Shown: positions 17,321 through 27,164, counted from the first letter of the stretch. The stretch: 48,344 nt of DNA from Balneolaceae bacterium (GCA_017643365.1 JAEPNO010000021.1:1-48344), one strand, 5' to 3'. Numbers and translations: made by a program. Notes: generated by a model not told the origin, from the sequence alone.

Positions 17321-19417
17321 ATGAGTTTTTTAAGTCCTCTATTTTTATTTGCTGTTGCTGCTGTGGGACTTCCATTGATCATTCACCTGTTAAATCTGAA
17401 ACGCCCTCAGAAGGTAGCATTTTCAACACTCGCTTTTTTTAAGGAACTCCAGAAAACTACCATTCGTAAAATACAGATAAAACGCTACTTATTGCTGCTT
17501 ATCCGTTTACTTGCCATCGCCTGCCTTGCTTTGGTACTCGCACGCCCATTTTTACCGCCAGGTGTATCATCAGGCGATAATAATGCACCGGCTCTAAATG
17601 TTATTGTGCTCGATAATAGTTTAAGCATGGAAAGAATAGGGCAAAACGGGCCACTTTTTGAGCAAGCTAAATCGATTATCCAAACCATCGAAGAATCCGC
17701 TAAAGAAAGCGATCGCTTTATTTTTCAAACAACAAATGGTGAAGCAGCCTTTAATAGCGTGATAGGGCATAGCCAGTTGTTGAGGCGAACCGAAGTGGCA
17801 TCAATTTCAAGCGCGGGGAATTACATCAGCGAGCGACTCCAAGCAGTTATCGGCATTTTGGATGAAGCTCCATATCAAAACAAACACATTTTTTTAATCA
17901 CGGATGGGCAAATTAGCCAACTATCTGAACTACAGGAACTAGAACAAACCCCAAATTCTACACTCACCATTTTTAGCTTGGGTGATGTACCCGTTCAGAA
18001 CACAAAAATTCTGAATGTGTCCACTTCGAGTACTATGATTGGCAGTGGATTACCGGTAGCTGTAACCGTTGAGGTTCAAAATAATGCAGATGTGCCAATT
18101 TCTAATCAATTTGTAACGCTGGAAGTAGAAGGGAGAATAGCCGGACAATATTCGGTTTCGTTGCCGGCTAATGGAGTCGAGACCTATTCTTTTGATGTTA
18201 TTCCATCGCAAACAGGCACGTTAAAAGGAGCTATTCGATTAGAAGGCGATGAGTTTACGGCTGATAATTCCTACTACTTCTCGCTGATGGTGCCGGAAAG
18301 TAGATCGATTGTTTGGCTAACTGATCCCGAAGCTGCTCCAACAGAAATCTCATACACCAATTTGGTACTTGATGCTTCCAATCAAAACGATTCGAAGCTG
18401 AATTATCAAAAAGTGGAGTTAAACGAGATCGAAACCATCAATTTTCAAAATACAGAGGCGATTATTCTGGATGGACTTACATCCATTCCCGAATTTATCT
18501 TTCCACGTTTACAAGAGTTTGTACAAAACGGAGGAGGGTTGTTGTTTTTCCCATCCGAACAAGGAAATATTCAAAACTACAACGCATTTTTAGAGCAATT
18601 TAACGTAGGTCAATTTCAAAGTGTAATTGGGGAATTTGCGTCGTTTAACACTATTGCGCGTGGTACAGAAATTCAGGAAGATCACCCTATTTTCACCGAA
18701 TTATTCGAGGTTAATAACGAAAACCCCATTCGCGTAGCAAATCCTGATGTGTTTTATTACTACAAACTTCGTCCCTCAAACTCGCCGGGTGGATTCAATC
18801 TTATCACCTTAAACTCCGACGACCCTCTTATTCGTGAAAAACGATTTGGGGAAGGCAGAATTCTGATCTCAGCAATTGGTACAGGCGTTGAATGGTCGAA
18901 TTTTTCGGTAAAACCGTTGTTCGCACCGTTCTTCTATCGCTCGTTGCTTTATGTGGCATCTTCGGATGCCGGAGGATTGCTAGAGCACGAGGTAGGAAAT
19001 GAGTTCGTTTTTTCTGGGGATGTGGATGCTAATTCCGTTCGAATTATGAACGCAGAAGAGGAGATCATCCCAGAAAGTAGAAATACCGGATTAGGAACCA
19101 CCATCAATTATGAGGCTGTAAATTGGCGACCGGGTTTTGTTACCGTTAAAGATGAGGTGAAAAGTATAGATGTAGCCGTTAATCTGAAACGCAGCGAGAG
19201 TGAATTCACTTCAGTTGATGAATCATTCAGCGAATCAATTTCAGAAAATGTGCGTTTTGTTGATGTAAATGAAATACCCGATGCGAACCTAAATAGTGAG
19301 ATTGTTGCCTCCGGTTTTGGCCGCGAAATTTGGAATTGGTTTATGTGGCTGGGATTACTTTTCTTAATACTAGAAAGCATTGTTGCCGCATTTTATAAAA
19401 CAGAATCATCCAACTAA
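17321..19417 (+). CDS. BatA-domain/VWA membrane protein
   Basis: A membrane protein of 698 residues. The N-terminus FLSPLFLFAVAAVGLPLIIH followed by LLNLKRPQKVAFSTLAFF is the aerotolerance-regulator BatA domain, with a second helix at about 58-78. A von Willebrand A domain follows, with the metal-site motif DNSLSM at about 97 and LITDGQ at about 192. A long strand-rich periplasmic part and a final helix (about 673-692) complete it. Such proteins are common in Bacteroidetes and probably act in envelope maintenance; the exact role is unknown. Its TAA shares a base with the ATG of the next gene. Confidence 0.82.
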   Translation: MSFLSPLFLFAVAAVGLPLIIHLLNLKRPQKVAFSTLAFFKELQKTTIRKIQIKRYLLLLIRLLAIACLALVLARPFLPPGVSSGDNNAPALNVIVLDNSLSMERIGQNGPLFEQAKSIIQTIEESAKESDRFIFQTTNGEAAFNSVIGHSQLLRRTEVASISSAGNYISERLQAVIGILDEAPYQNKHIFLITDGQISQLSELQELEQTPNSTLTIFSLGDVPVQNTKILNVSTSSTMIGSGLPVAVTVEVQNNADVPISNQFVTLEVEGRIAGQYSVSLPANGVETYSFDVIPSQTGTLKGAIRLEGDEFTADNSYYFSLMVPESRSIVWLTDPEAAPTEISYTNLVLDASNQNDSKLNYQKVELNEIETINFQNTEAIILDGLTSIPEFIFPRLQEFVQNGGGLLFFPSEQGNIQNYNAFLEQFNVGQFQSVIGEFASFNTIARGTEIQEDHPIFTELFEVNNENPIRVANPDVFYYYKLRPSNSPGGFNLITLNSDDPLIREKRFGEGRILISAIGTGVEWSNFSVKPLFAPFFYRSLLYVASSDAGGLLEHEVGNEFVFSGDVDANSVRIMNAEEEIIPESRNTGLGTTINYEAVNWRPGFVTVKDEVKSIDVAVNLKRSESEFTSVDESFSESISENVRFVDVNEIPDANLNSEIVASGFGREIWNWFMWLGLLFLILESIVAAFYKTESSN

Positions 19418-20001
19418 TGAAAGAAATTCTGTTGTTATTTTTTCAGAGTGTGATTGTGTTGTTCACCATCGCCTCTACTTTACTTGCTGCTTATTCATTT
19501 CAAAATAAGTTGCGATTAAGAAATGTGCGGCTGAGCTGGCGGGCCGGCAAAATGAAAGGCTATCCGTTATTTGCGAGTGTTTTTTTAGGGCTGATAACCA
19601 CCCTTGGCCTTATTGTTTACTTGATCGACGATACACGTAATTTCGGATACTTTGCAGCTTATGTTTGGATTGGTGGAATGTGGTTTATCTCCAGTTATCT
19701 GGCTTCAAAGCATTACATCACCGATTACGGGATTGTGAAAAACATCAACGAACCGTCGCAGACTATCCCATGGTTTCAGATACTGGATTTTGTTGAAAAG
19801 GAATCGATGTTGGGGAGTGAATTCACATTCACTTATTCCGAAATGGATAAAGCGCTTACCAAAGGGTATAAACAACTCAGAATTGTGGTGCCGGCTGTAA
19901 AACGCAAAGCTTTTCAAAAAGTGGTATCTTTAAAGCTGAAATCAAGAATCGAAAGTGACTTACTGCCGGATATTGATCTCAGAAAAATACAAGAAGATTA
20001 A
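19417..20001 (+). CDS. Conserved membrane protein of unknown function
   Basis: I do not recognise this gene. It encodes 194 residues with three hydrophobic segments at about 5-25, 44-66 and 72-93, followed by a cytoplasmic part of about 100 residues with alternating strands (YGIVKNINEPSQTIPWFQIL, FTFTYSEM, QLRIVVPA) and a charged final helix. The layout, membrane helices followed by a strand-rich domain ending in a helix, resembles bacterial PH-like proteins, but this is a guess. It is translationally coupled to the BatA-like gene (TAATG) and lies 11 bp before hflX. Confidence 0.65.
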   Translation: MKEILLLFFQSVIVLFTIASTLLAAYSFQNKLRLRNVRLSWRAGKMKGYPLFASVFLGLITTLGLIVYLIDDTRNFGYFAAYVWIGGMWFISSYLASKHYITDYGIVKNINEPSQTIPWFQILDFVEKESMLGSEFTFTYSEMDKALTKGYKQLRIVVPAVKRKAFQKVVSLKLKSRIESDLLPDIDLRKIQED

Positions 20002-20012
20002 AGGGAGTTTTA

Positions 20013-21302
20013 TTGCTCGACGACGTTAAAAACACAGATATAAACAAAGAAAGAGTAATGCTGGTTGGTCTTTACGGGCCAAAAACCACACGCAAGCAGG
20101 CAGAGGAATATTTAGATGAGCTAGAAATGCTCACCGATACCGCCGGTGGAATCACCATCGAAAAAGTGCTTCAAAACCGTACTAACCCCGATATTAGCTC
20201 CTATGTTGGTAAGGGGAAGTTGCAAGAATTAAAAGGGCAGATGAAGGCGTTGAACATCAACACCATTATTTTTGATGACGACCTTTCCCCCACACAAATC
20301 CGAAATATTGAAGCCGGAACCGACGCCAAAGTGCTCGATCGCAGTGCACTGATTTTAGATATTTTCGCATCACGAGCACAAACCGCTGCTGCCAAAACCC
20401 AGGTTGAGCTGGCTCAGCTACAATATTTACTACCACGACTAACTCGTTACTGGACTCACCTTTCTCGCCAAAGTGGTGGAATCGGGACAAAAGGACCGGG
20501 GGAAACTCAAATCGAGACGGATAGAAGAATTATTGGCCAACGGATTGCGGCATTGAAATCGAAACTCGAAAAGCTAGATAAACAACGAACTACTCAGCGA
20601 AAAGGCCGAGAAGGCATGATTCGAATTTCATTGGTTGGATATACTAATGCCGGTAAATCGACGCTGATGAATGCCTTTACCGATACCAATGTACTTGCCG
20701 AGAACAAATTGTTTGCTACTCTGGATTCAACCGTTCGCCGACATGAGTTGGAAAACCATGAGATTCTCCTTTCCGACACGGTTGGTTTTATCAGAAAACT
20801 GCCTCATAATTTAATCGAAAGCTTTAAATCTACATTGGATGAAGTGCGTGAAGCTGATATCCTAATTCATGTTGTGGATGGATCGTCGGTTATGGCGCAT
20901 GAGTATATCGATGTGGTGGAAACTACGCTTAAAGAGATCAATGCTACCAATACTAAAACCTTACTGGTTCTTAACAAAGTAGACATGATGGATCAAGATC
21001 AGGTGGTGATGATGAAAGATGAATATCCTGATGCTATTTTTATTTCTGCAGAGCGTGGAATTGGCTTAAGTGAGCTGGAACAAAACATCGAAGCCTTGAT
21101 TGAAGACGATTACTTAAGCCAAACTATTTCAATCCCGATAAGTAAGTACAAGGCAATCGCTTTTATCCACGAAAATGCAAACGTTCTGAACGAGAAGTAT
21201 GTTGAAAACAACGTCGAAATATCGTTCAGAATAGCGAAAAAAGATTTTAAGCAATTGTCGCATTTGTTAGATACTATTGGGGCTGAAAGTCAGGTTATGT
21301 AA
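20013..21302 (+). CDS. hflX: GTPase HflX (ribosome-splitting factor)
   Basis: A ribosome-associated GTPase of 429 residues that splits stalled or heat-damaged ribosomes in other bacteria. It has the HflX N-terminal domain (about 15-110, with TNPDISSYVGKGKLQEL), the Gly-rich linker SGGIGTKGPGETQIETDRR, and a G domain with GYTNAGKS (G1), DTVGFIRKLPH (G3) and NKVDMMD (G4). The start is TTG, supported by AAGGGAG at 20001-20007, six bases upstream. Confidence 0.95.
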   Translation: MLDDVKNTDINKERVMLVGLYGPKTTRKQAEEYLDELEMLTDTAGGITIEKVLQNRTNPDISSYVGKGKLQELKGQMKALNINTIIFDDDLSPTQIRNIEAGTDAKVLDRSALILDIFASRAQTAAAKTQVELAQLQYLLPRLTRYWTHLSRQSGGIGTKGPGETQIETDRRIIGQRIAALKSKLEKLDKQRTTQRKGREGMIRISLVGYTNAGKSTLMNAFTDTNVLAENKLFATLDSTVRRHELENHEILLSDTVGFIRKLPHNLIESFKSTLDEVREADILIHVVDGSSVMAHEYIDVVETTLKEINATNTKTLLVLNKVDMMDQDQVVMMKDEYPDAIFISAERGIGLSELEQNIEALIEDDYLSQTISIPISKYKAIAFIHENANVLNEKYVENNVEISFRIAKKDFKQLSHLLDTIGAESQVM

Positions 21303-21304
21303 TC

Positions 21305-21967
21305 ATGCTTGTACACGAAATCATAGATAAAAATATTGCACCTCTTAAGGTAAACGACTCGGTTGCGCTTGCGTTAACAAAGTTGGATTTACTTTATGTA
21401 ACCCGTTTTCCGGTTGTTGATGAGGGGCAATTAATTGGTATGGTTTCGCTGGATACTTTGATCGGAGCAGATAACGAAGAGTTGGAAATCTCGGCGTTAA
21501 CGCTTCAAGATAGTATCTCAATCCCTGAAAGTCAGCACTTATTCGAAGCTGCGCGTACCATGCTTGTTCACGAGCAATTCATACTTCCCGTTGTTGATCA
21601 AGGCCAACATTTTGTTGGTGTGATAAAGAAACGCGACGTACTTCAAGCTCTGGGCGACATTTTTAATTTGGAGTCGTTCGGCTCAGTCATCACCATCGAG
21701 ATGATCCCTTATGATTTCACATTAACCGAAGTAATCCGCCTTATCGAAACCGAACAAGCCAAAATTCTTGGAGTAGCCGTTGAGCAACCCAACGAAGACA
21801 ACGGTTTTTATCGGGTTTCTATAAAGTTGAACATGGAAGATTCGTCGAATGTGTGTTCCACGCTTCAACGATATGGATACGTGGTAACTTCGCAAGTGAG
21901 CAGTGCTGTAATGGAAAGGGATTTAAGCGAGCGGGCTGACGAACTAATTCGTTATCTTGATATTTAA
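21305..21967 (+). CDS. CBS-domain protein
   Basis: A soluble protein of 220 residues. Two CBS motifs fill the first 125 residues (TRFPVVDEGQLIGMVSLDTL and LPVVDQGQHFVGVIKKRDVL), forming a Bateman module that usually binds adenosine nucleotides. The last 85 residues (TLTEVIRLIETEQAKILGVA and FYRVSIKLNMEDSSNVCSTL) look like an ACT-type regulatory domain. There is no catalytic domain, so it is probably a stand-alone sensor with an unknown partner. It begins 3 bp after hflX. Confidence 0.85.
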   Translation: MLVHEIIDKNIAPLKVNDSVALALTKLDLLYVTRFPVVDEGQLIGMVSLDTLIGADNEELEISALTLQDSISIPESQHLFEAARTMLVHEQFILPVVDQGQHFVGVIKKRDVLQALGDIFNLESFGSVITIEMIPYDFTLTEVIRLIETEQAKILGVAVEQPNEDNGFYRVSIKLNMEDSSNVCSTLQRYGYVVTSQVSSAVMERDLSERADELIRYLDI

Positions 21968-21995
21968 GTTCTAACTCGAAATTCAAAATCTGCAC

Positions 21996-24995
21996 ATGCG
22001 CTTCGTTAATCCCGGAAGCCTCCTGTACATATTTATTTTATTAATTGTACCAATTGCCGCATCCGCACAGGCAACACAATCGTCTACAAATCACCTTTAT
22101 GAGGAAGGAATTCGCCTCTACGAAAAAGGGTATTTTGAAGAATCATCTACTTCACTCGATCGATTTATTGAGCAAAATGATCAGAACGAGTTACTGATCT
22201 CAGCCAATTACTATCTCGCGCGCGCCAAAACCGGCGCAGACTCTGTTAACATCGAGCACTATTATCAACAGTTTATTCTCGAATATCCCGGAAGCGATTT
22301 GTCGGTGATTTTGCTCAAAGATTTGGGGCATCGATTTACGAATAACCGGGAATATGATCAGGCCATCGAATATTACAATCAGGCCATCGATTCTTGGATG
22401 GGGAACACCAAAGCTGCCGAAACCATGTATTGGGTAGCCGAAGCCGCAGCTGAAAAGCAAGACTATGTGCAATCGCGCTACTATTTTATGAAGCTCGCCG
22501 ACGATTATCCGGAATCTGAGTGGGCGGCAGATGCACTGTATGCCAGAGGTCGATTATACCTCACTGAAAATGAATATGATTCTTCAGCCATTGCATTCGA
22601 ATTATTGAAAGAACGCTATCCAAATGATCCGGTTACACGCCGTGTAGGAACGGCTTTAGGGGAGTCGTACTATCAGCAAGCTCGCTATGCTGAAGCCATT
22701 GAAGCTCTTGAAGCTCAAATGATTTTTCTGGATGATGAATCCAAAATAAAAGCACTGTTTTTGATGGCAGAAGCACATAATTATTTGGGCAATTTTGATG
22801 AAGCAACCAAAGATTACCTACAATATATTCGGCTTACAGCTGGCACCGATCAAGAAGCCCCGGCACATTATGGATTAGGTTGGTTGTATAGCCGACAGGG
22901 GATTTATCACTGGGCGGCGCAATCGTTCGAAAAAGCCGTGGATGGCAGCGACGAACTCTCTCGAAAAGCCTTGTATTACGAAGCGGTAAACCACAAACTT
23001 GGTGGGAATTATCAGCGGGCGATGTCAACCTTTGAAGAATTTGGTGATCGCTATAAAACAGGACTTTGGGTTGAAGAGGCATATTTTGAATGGGCGATTT
23101 CAGCGTTTGAGGCAGGTAATTACGATGCATCTATCGAGATCATGCTTACGCTAGTTCGCAATCAGGATGAGCTTAAAGATCCCGGTAAGATTTATACCTT
23201 TTTGGGAGAAGCATTTTTTGCGAACAACGAATTTACTCGAGCTTCCCAAGCCTTTGAAGAAGCCGAAAAAGTGGCAGATATCGATCCGGCGCTTCGCCGA
23301 CAAGCACGTTTCCAGAAAGCATGGATTTTATTCCGAAATCAGGCATATGAACAGGCTCAACCCATTTTTGAAGCCGTTTATGCAGAATCACCAACCTCCG
23401 AACTTGGTGCCGAAGCATTATTCTGGAGTGGAGATGCATATTACAAACTCGATCAGTTTGGGGACGCCGCTAAACGATTTAAGCTATTCGTTGAAAACTA
23501 TCCTGAGCACGAAATGATTGGCGCTGCCAGGTATTCGTTGGGATGGAGCTATTTCAAAACCGGCGATTACGATTTGGCCGTAGGTCCGCTTGAAGACTTT
23601 CTGAATAATTATAATCCACCTCCAATCGCGCTATATCCATACGACGTGGATACACAGCTTCGAATTGGAGATGCTTACTATGCGTTGGGCGATTACAGAA
23701 ATGCTATTCGTTTTTACAACCAAGCGATTGGCGCTGAACCCGGTGGCGATTATGCTATGTTTCAGGTTGCGAATTCCTACTATCGTTCGAATCGAACGTT
23801 TGAAGCAGTGAGTAATTTCCGGCGCATGCTTCGTATTTATCCGTTCAGCAATTTGCGGGAGCAAGCACAGTACAATGTGGCTTATATTTATCTGAATACA
23901 TCAAATTACTCGCAGGCGATTGAAGAATTTCAAACGGTGATCAATCGCTATCCCGGAACGGATTGGGCGGCTCGAGCACAATACAATATTGGGGATGCAT
24001 TTTACAACGCCGGCGAATACGATCGAGCAGTGGAAGCCTATCAAAAAGTGTTAGAGAATTATCCGCGATCGCGATACATCATCGAAGCTATTAACGGGAT
24101 ACAGTATGCTCAGCTTTCGGCAGGTGGAACCGATAGTAGTTCTGTAATTTTGGAGGATTTTTTAAGTGATAATCCGCAATCATCAACCGCTGATCGACTC
24201 CGGTATCGCCAGGCAGAGACGGTCTTCCAAACCGGTGATTATGAAGGAGCAATCCGGGAATTCCGACAGTATTTACGTGTCACAAATTCAGATGCACTCG
24301 CTCCCGAAGCCTATATGAATTTGGGAACAGCTTATCAGCAAGTGGGGCAGACCGATCGTGCTATTTCATCCTACGAAACGGTGCTAAATGATTATCCGAA
24401 TGACGATCAGGTTCCCGCGGCTTTGACTTCGTTGGGACTGCTTTATTTCGAGCTAGACGAATACGAAACTTCGCATCAGTATTTTAGTGATTTGTTGCAG
24501 AAAGAGCGACGATTTGCTCAGGAGGCCTATATCGGAATGGCGAATGCCAGCCTGGCACAAAATAAATACGAAATTGCCAGAAATGAGTATGAAGCCGCGC
24601 TTCAGATCAACCCAAATAACGAGGCCGCCAGTGTTGGGCTCGGGAAGGTAGCTTTGGCCGAACGTAAGTACGAAGAAGCTCAGCTGATTCTAAAACCGAT
24701 CGCCGATCGAAATACCACCGACATCGGTGCTGAGGCACAATTCTTTTTAGGCAGATTAGAACAAGCGCAAGATAATCTGGAAGAAGCCATCGCCGAATAT
24801 GCTCGGGTAAAAGTCCTTTTCGAAGCCTTCGATAACTGGGTGGCATTGGCGATGTACCACTCTGCCGAATGTAATATTCAACTCGGTAATCGTGGTGATG
24901 CATTAGCCATTTTGAACGAGATTGTTGAATTCTATTCCGGTACTGAAGCGGCGATCTTAGCTCAGGCCTTGCTTGATCGAACCGGGGATTCCTAA
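21996..24995 (+). CDS. Secreted tetratricopeptide-repeat protein (999 aa)
   Basis: A signal peptide (about 1-26, ending AASAQ) is followed by about 950 residues of back-to-back tetratricopeptide repeats, recognisable by runs such as ALYARGRLYLTENEYDSSA, YNIGDAFYNAGEYDRAVEAY and AYMNLGTAYQQVGQTDRAIS. No catalytic domain is visible. Proteins of this design in Bacteroidetes are periplasmic or outer-membrane scaffolds, sometimes near BamD-like or type IX parts, but no partner is evident. A short A/T-rich hairpin overlaps the stop codon and could end transcription. Confidence 0.88.
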   Translation: MRFVNPGSLLYIFILLIVPIAASAQATQSSTNHLYEEGIRLYEKGYFEESSTSLDRFIEQNDQNELLISANYYLARAKTGADSVNIEHYYQQFILEYPGSDLSVILLKDLGHRFTNNREYDQAIEYYNQAIDSWMGNTKAAETMYWVAEAAAEKQDYVQSRYYFMKLADDYPESEWAADALYARGRLYLTENEYDSSAIAFELLKERYPNDPVTRRVGTALGESYYQQARYAEAIEALEAQMIFLDDESKIKALFLMAEAHNYLGNFDEATKDYLQYIRLTAGTDQEAPAHYGLGWLYSRQGIYHWAAQSFEKAVDGSDELSRKALYYEAVNHKLGGNYQRAMSTFEEFGDRYKTGLWVEEAYFEWAISAFEAGNYDASIEIMLTLVRNQDELKDPGKIYTFLGEAFFANNEFTRASQAFEEAEKVADIDPALRRQARFQKAWILFRNQAYEQAQPIFEAVYAESPTSELGAEALFWSGDAYYKLDQFGDAAKRFKLFVENYPEHEMIGAARYSLGWSYFKTGDYDLAVGPLEDFLNNYNPPPIALYPYDVDTQLRIGDAYYALGDYRNAIRFYNQAIGAEPGGDYAMFQVANSYYRSNRTFEAVSNFRRMLRIYPFSNLREQAQYNVAYIYLNTSNYSQAIEEFQTVINRYPGTDWAARAQYNIGDAFYNAGEYDRAVEAYQKVLENYPRSRYIIEAINGIQYAQLSAGGTDSSSVILEDFLSDNPQSSTADRLRYRQAETVFQTGDYEGAIREFRQYLRVTNSDALAPEAYMNLGTAYQQVGQTDRAISSYETVLNDYPNDDQVPAALTSLGLLYFELDEYETSHQYFSDLLQKERRFAQEAYIGMANASLAQNKYEIARNEYEAALQINPNNEAASVGLGKVALAERKYEEAQLILKPIADRNTTDIGAEAQFFLGRLEQAQDNLEEAIAEYARVKVLFEAFDNWVALAMYHSAECNIQLGNRGDALAILNEIVEFYSGTEAAILAQALLDRTGDS

Positions 24996-25015
24996 AAAAA
25001 GGCAAGCTTTTTTTA
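24992..25015 (+). terminator. Probable terminator of the TPR gene
   Basis: CTAAAAAAAG and CTTTTTTTAG form an A/T-rich stem around a short GGCAA loop, overlapping the stop codon. The second arm supplies a seven-T run. The stem is weak in G/C, so confidence is moderate. Confidence 0.5.
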
Positions 25016-25143
25016 GTTTCAATTTTCGGCCTCGTTCCCAAGCTCCAGCTTGGGTAACGCGTTCCGGAAGCTCCAGCTTCCTAAGTGTAGCCCAACTTTA
25101 ATACTCTTTCGTGATTTTGTGTTTTTGTGGTGAAAATGATTTC

Positions 25144-25201
25144 AACATTCAATATTCAACAAGGAACATTCAATATTCAACAAGGAACATTCAATCTTCA
25201 A
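25144..25201. repeat. 21-bp tandem repeat, 2.75 copies
   Basis: The unit is 21 bp, starting AACATTCAATATTC and ending AACAAGG: two identical copies at 25144-25164 and 25165-25185, then a diverged partial copy to 25201. It is not a CRISPR array because no spacers separate the units. Confidence 0.85.
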
Positions 25202-25368
25202 TTGTTTCAGGCTAATGAAAAACTCCAACATTTAACACTTAAACTTTAGCATTTAAAATTATCCAGCTAAACATCGGATACTGAGCAAATCGTATGCATT
25301 ACTCGCAAATGGTTTCAATAAATTTTCGTGTTTCCGTGCTTTTGTGGCGAAATCTCAATCGAAGTAAC

Positions 25369-25453
25369 CATTCACGATCTCGACAGTTGTCGAGAGAAGT
25401 GATCTAAGTTTTACAAATATTGGTAGAAACTAGATCTTGAGATTGCTTCGTCG
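25369..25453 (+). repeat. Dispersed repeat, copy 1 (CATTCACGATC...TTCGTCG type)
   Basis: It begins CATTCACGATCTCGAC and ends TGAGATTGCTTCGTCG, with GAGAAGTGATCT in the middle. The second copy, at 35992-36090, shares these three blocks in the same order but differs between them. Confidence 0.65.
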
Positions 25454-25615
25454 TATTCACTCCTCGCAAATGATTTCAACAAGTTTTCGTGATTAAGTGC
25501 TTTTGTGTCAAAACCTCTTCCTCGCTTTTCTGGCAAAACAAAGAATGAATCACAAAATCCGAAACAATAAATTCCCTACCTTCGTCCTTCGTTGTTTAAT
25601 ACTCACATCGAACTG

Positions 25616-26905
25616 ATGATCAAAAAAGTTGCTCCTGCATTTTCTTTAAACGGAACCATTACTCCACCGGCGGATAAGTCGATTTCTCAACGGGCGGCAA
25701 TATTTGCGCTTTTACACGATGGGAAGTCTGTGATCAAGAATTACTCACCGGCGGAAGACCCCCAAAGTACACTTAGTTGTGTGGAGTTATTAGGTGCTTC
25801 TGTTACTCAGTTGGATGACGTTGTTGTAGTTGAAGGTCGTGGCAGATATGGAATTCAGCCCTTATCTGATGAGCTGGATTGCGGAAATTCGGGAACTGCC
25901 ATGCGATTACTTTCCGGAGTTTTGGTTGGATCAGGTTCCTCGGTGTATTTGATTGGCGATCCCTCGTTGTCGGCACGGACTATGAAACGAATCATTGATC
26001 CGCTCGAAAGTATGGGTGCACACATTTTAGCACGAAACGGCATGTTTGCGCCACTATTTGTAACCAGAGAAGATCCGCTTATTCCCATAGAATTTGAGTT
26101 GCCGATACCAAGTGCCCAGTTAAAATCCTGCATTTTGTTGGCAGGATTATTTGGCGAAACTCCTACCAAAGTGATAGAGACGGTACCGAGTCGTGATCAC
26201 ACCGAGCGCTTATTGAATCTTGATGTAGAAGTAGTAGATGGCAAGCGAGTAATCAGTGCATCCCTTAATAATAAGATCCCGAATCAAAGCTATACCATTC
26301 CGGCTGATTTCTCGGCTGCCGCTTTTTGGTTGGTTGCAGGATCGATTTTACCGGATTCCGAAATCAGATTAGAAAACGTTGGGCTAAATCCCACTCGTAC
26401 CGGTTTGTTGGATATTTTGCTAAAGATGGGTGCTGATATTACCATCGAGAATAAGCACGAAGAAGGTGCTGAGCCAGCGGGCGACATCATTGTGAAATCT
26501 GCGCAGCTTCGTAACATTGATCTTGATCCAAAAGTAATTCCAAACTGCATCGACGAACTTCCCATTCTTGCAGTTGCGATGATGTACGCGCAGGGAACTT
26601 CCATCATTTCCGGCGCGGAAGAACTTCGCCACAAGGAAACCGATCGAATCATGGCCATTGCCAAAATGCTGGATGCGGTTGGTGGAGTGTATGAAGAAAT
26701 GGAAGATGGATTAGTAATCCGAGGAAATCCCGAGTTCGAATTTGAATCCGGTGAATTCGATTCATTTCACGATCACCGCATAGCGATGGCATCGGCAGTC
26801 TTATCCCTAAAAGGAAAATCCGACTCCGAAATTGAATCCGCCGAAAGCGCTGCCGTGAGTTACCCAAGCTTTTGGGATGATTTGGATGGTTTAGTTGAAG
26901 GCTAA
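25616..26905 (+). CDS. aroA: 3-phosphoshikimate 1-carboxyvinyltransferase (EPSP synthase)
   Basis: Joins shikimate 3-phosphate and phosphoenolpyruvate in the sixth step of the chorismate pathway. The 429 residues match the family. Motifs are PPADKSISQRAAI near the N-terminus, CGNSGTAMRLLSG, LKSCILLAGL, SRDHTERLL, EELRHKETDRI and FHDHRIAMASAV. I use the ATG at 25616; a TTG at 25592 would add eight residues without counterpart. No other shikimate genes are nearby. The upstream block is repeats, with a possible TACCTTCG promoter box. Confidence 0.95.
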   Translation: MIKKVAPAFSLNGTITPPADKSISQRAAIFALLHDGKSVIKNYSPAEDPQSTLSCVELLGASVTQLDDVVVVEGRGRYGIQPLSDELDCGNSGTAMRLLSGVLVGSGSSVYLIGDPSLSARTMKRIIDPLESMGAHILARNGMFAPLFVTREDPLIPIEFELPIPSAQLKSCILLAGLFGETPTKVIETVPSRDHTERLLNLDVEVVDGKRVISASLNNKIPNQSYTIPADFSAAAFWLVAGSILPDSEIRLENVGLNPTRTGLLDILLKMGADITIENKHEEGAEPAGDIIVKSAQLRNIDLDPKVIPNCIDELPILAVAMMYAQGTSIISGAEELRHKETDRIMAIAKMLDAVGGVYEEMEDGLVIRGNPEFEFESGEFDSFHDHRIAMASAVLSLKGKSDSEIESAESAAVSYPSFWDDLDGLVEG

Positions 26906-26908
26906 TTG

Positions 26909-26938
26909 TTTTTGCCACTAAAACACAAAAGCACAAAA
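26909..26938 (-). repeat. Dispersed GTGCTTTTGTGG-type repeat, inverted copy
   Basis: Read on the minus strand it gives TTTTGTGCTTTTGTG followed by TTTTAGTGGCAAAAA, matching the elements at 25107, 25324, 25485 and 27821. It lies directly after the aroA stop. Confidence 0.65.
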
Positions 26939-27001
26939 TGTTTTTGTTTCAACTTATGCCAACTATTAGTTCATCTTGATAAATGAAGTGTTACTCAGAA
27001 A

Positions 27002-27164
27002 GGTCATGCTGAGGATACTTCCGAAGCAACTAAACGGAAAAGTGGCTTGGTTCAGCTTTTTGCAGATGATTTGATCAACGCTGAACAAGTATAGCGATGG
27101 GAACTAAGAGTGAGGGTTTTATCCGTCTAGGTTCATCTCCGCCAGCTGGCGGATCTGAATGACA
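27002..27164 (-). repeat. Foldback repeat family, copy a (inverted)
   Basis: On the minus strand it starts TGTCATTCAGATCCGCCAGC, continues CGGAGATGAACCTAGACGGAT, has GCGTTGATC at its centre (about 27072-27081) and ends CTTCGGAAGTATCCTCAGCA then TGACC. The order of blocks and the length, 163 bp, match copies b to e, which lie in the opposite orientation. It lies between aroA and the hsp20 promoter region. Confidence 0.85.

Larger units (their letters stand above)
25016..25615. repeat. Gene-free 600-bp block packed with small repeats
   Basis: No gene is supported here. It holds two word-palindromes (CCCAAGCTCCAGCTTGGG, 25037-25054; GGAAGCTCCAGCTTCC, 25066-25081), a 21-bp tandem repeat (25144-25201), three copies of a TTTCGTG...GTGCTTTTGTGG element (25107-25136, 25324-25352, 25485-25513), and a copy of the CATTCACGATC...TGCTTCGTCG repeat (25369-25453). 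The blocks around 25302-25352 and 25462-25513 are near copies. TACCTTCG at 25577-25584 could be a -7 box for aroA. Confidence 0.8.

Noticed and set aside
24607-25041. 144-codon minus-strand frame at the end of the TPR gene
   Set aside because: It is a shadow of the strongly supported plus-strand TPR gene; the translation is Arg/Pro/Leu-rich with no domain pattern.
25144-25201. Possible CRISPR array
   Set aside because: The repeats are directly contiguous with no spacers, and no cas gene is present.
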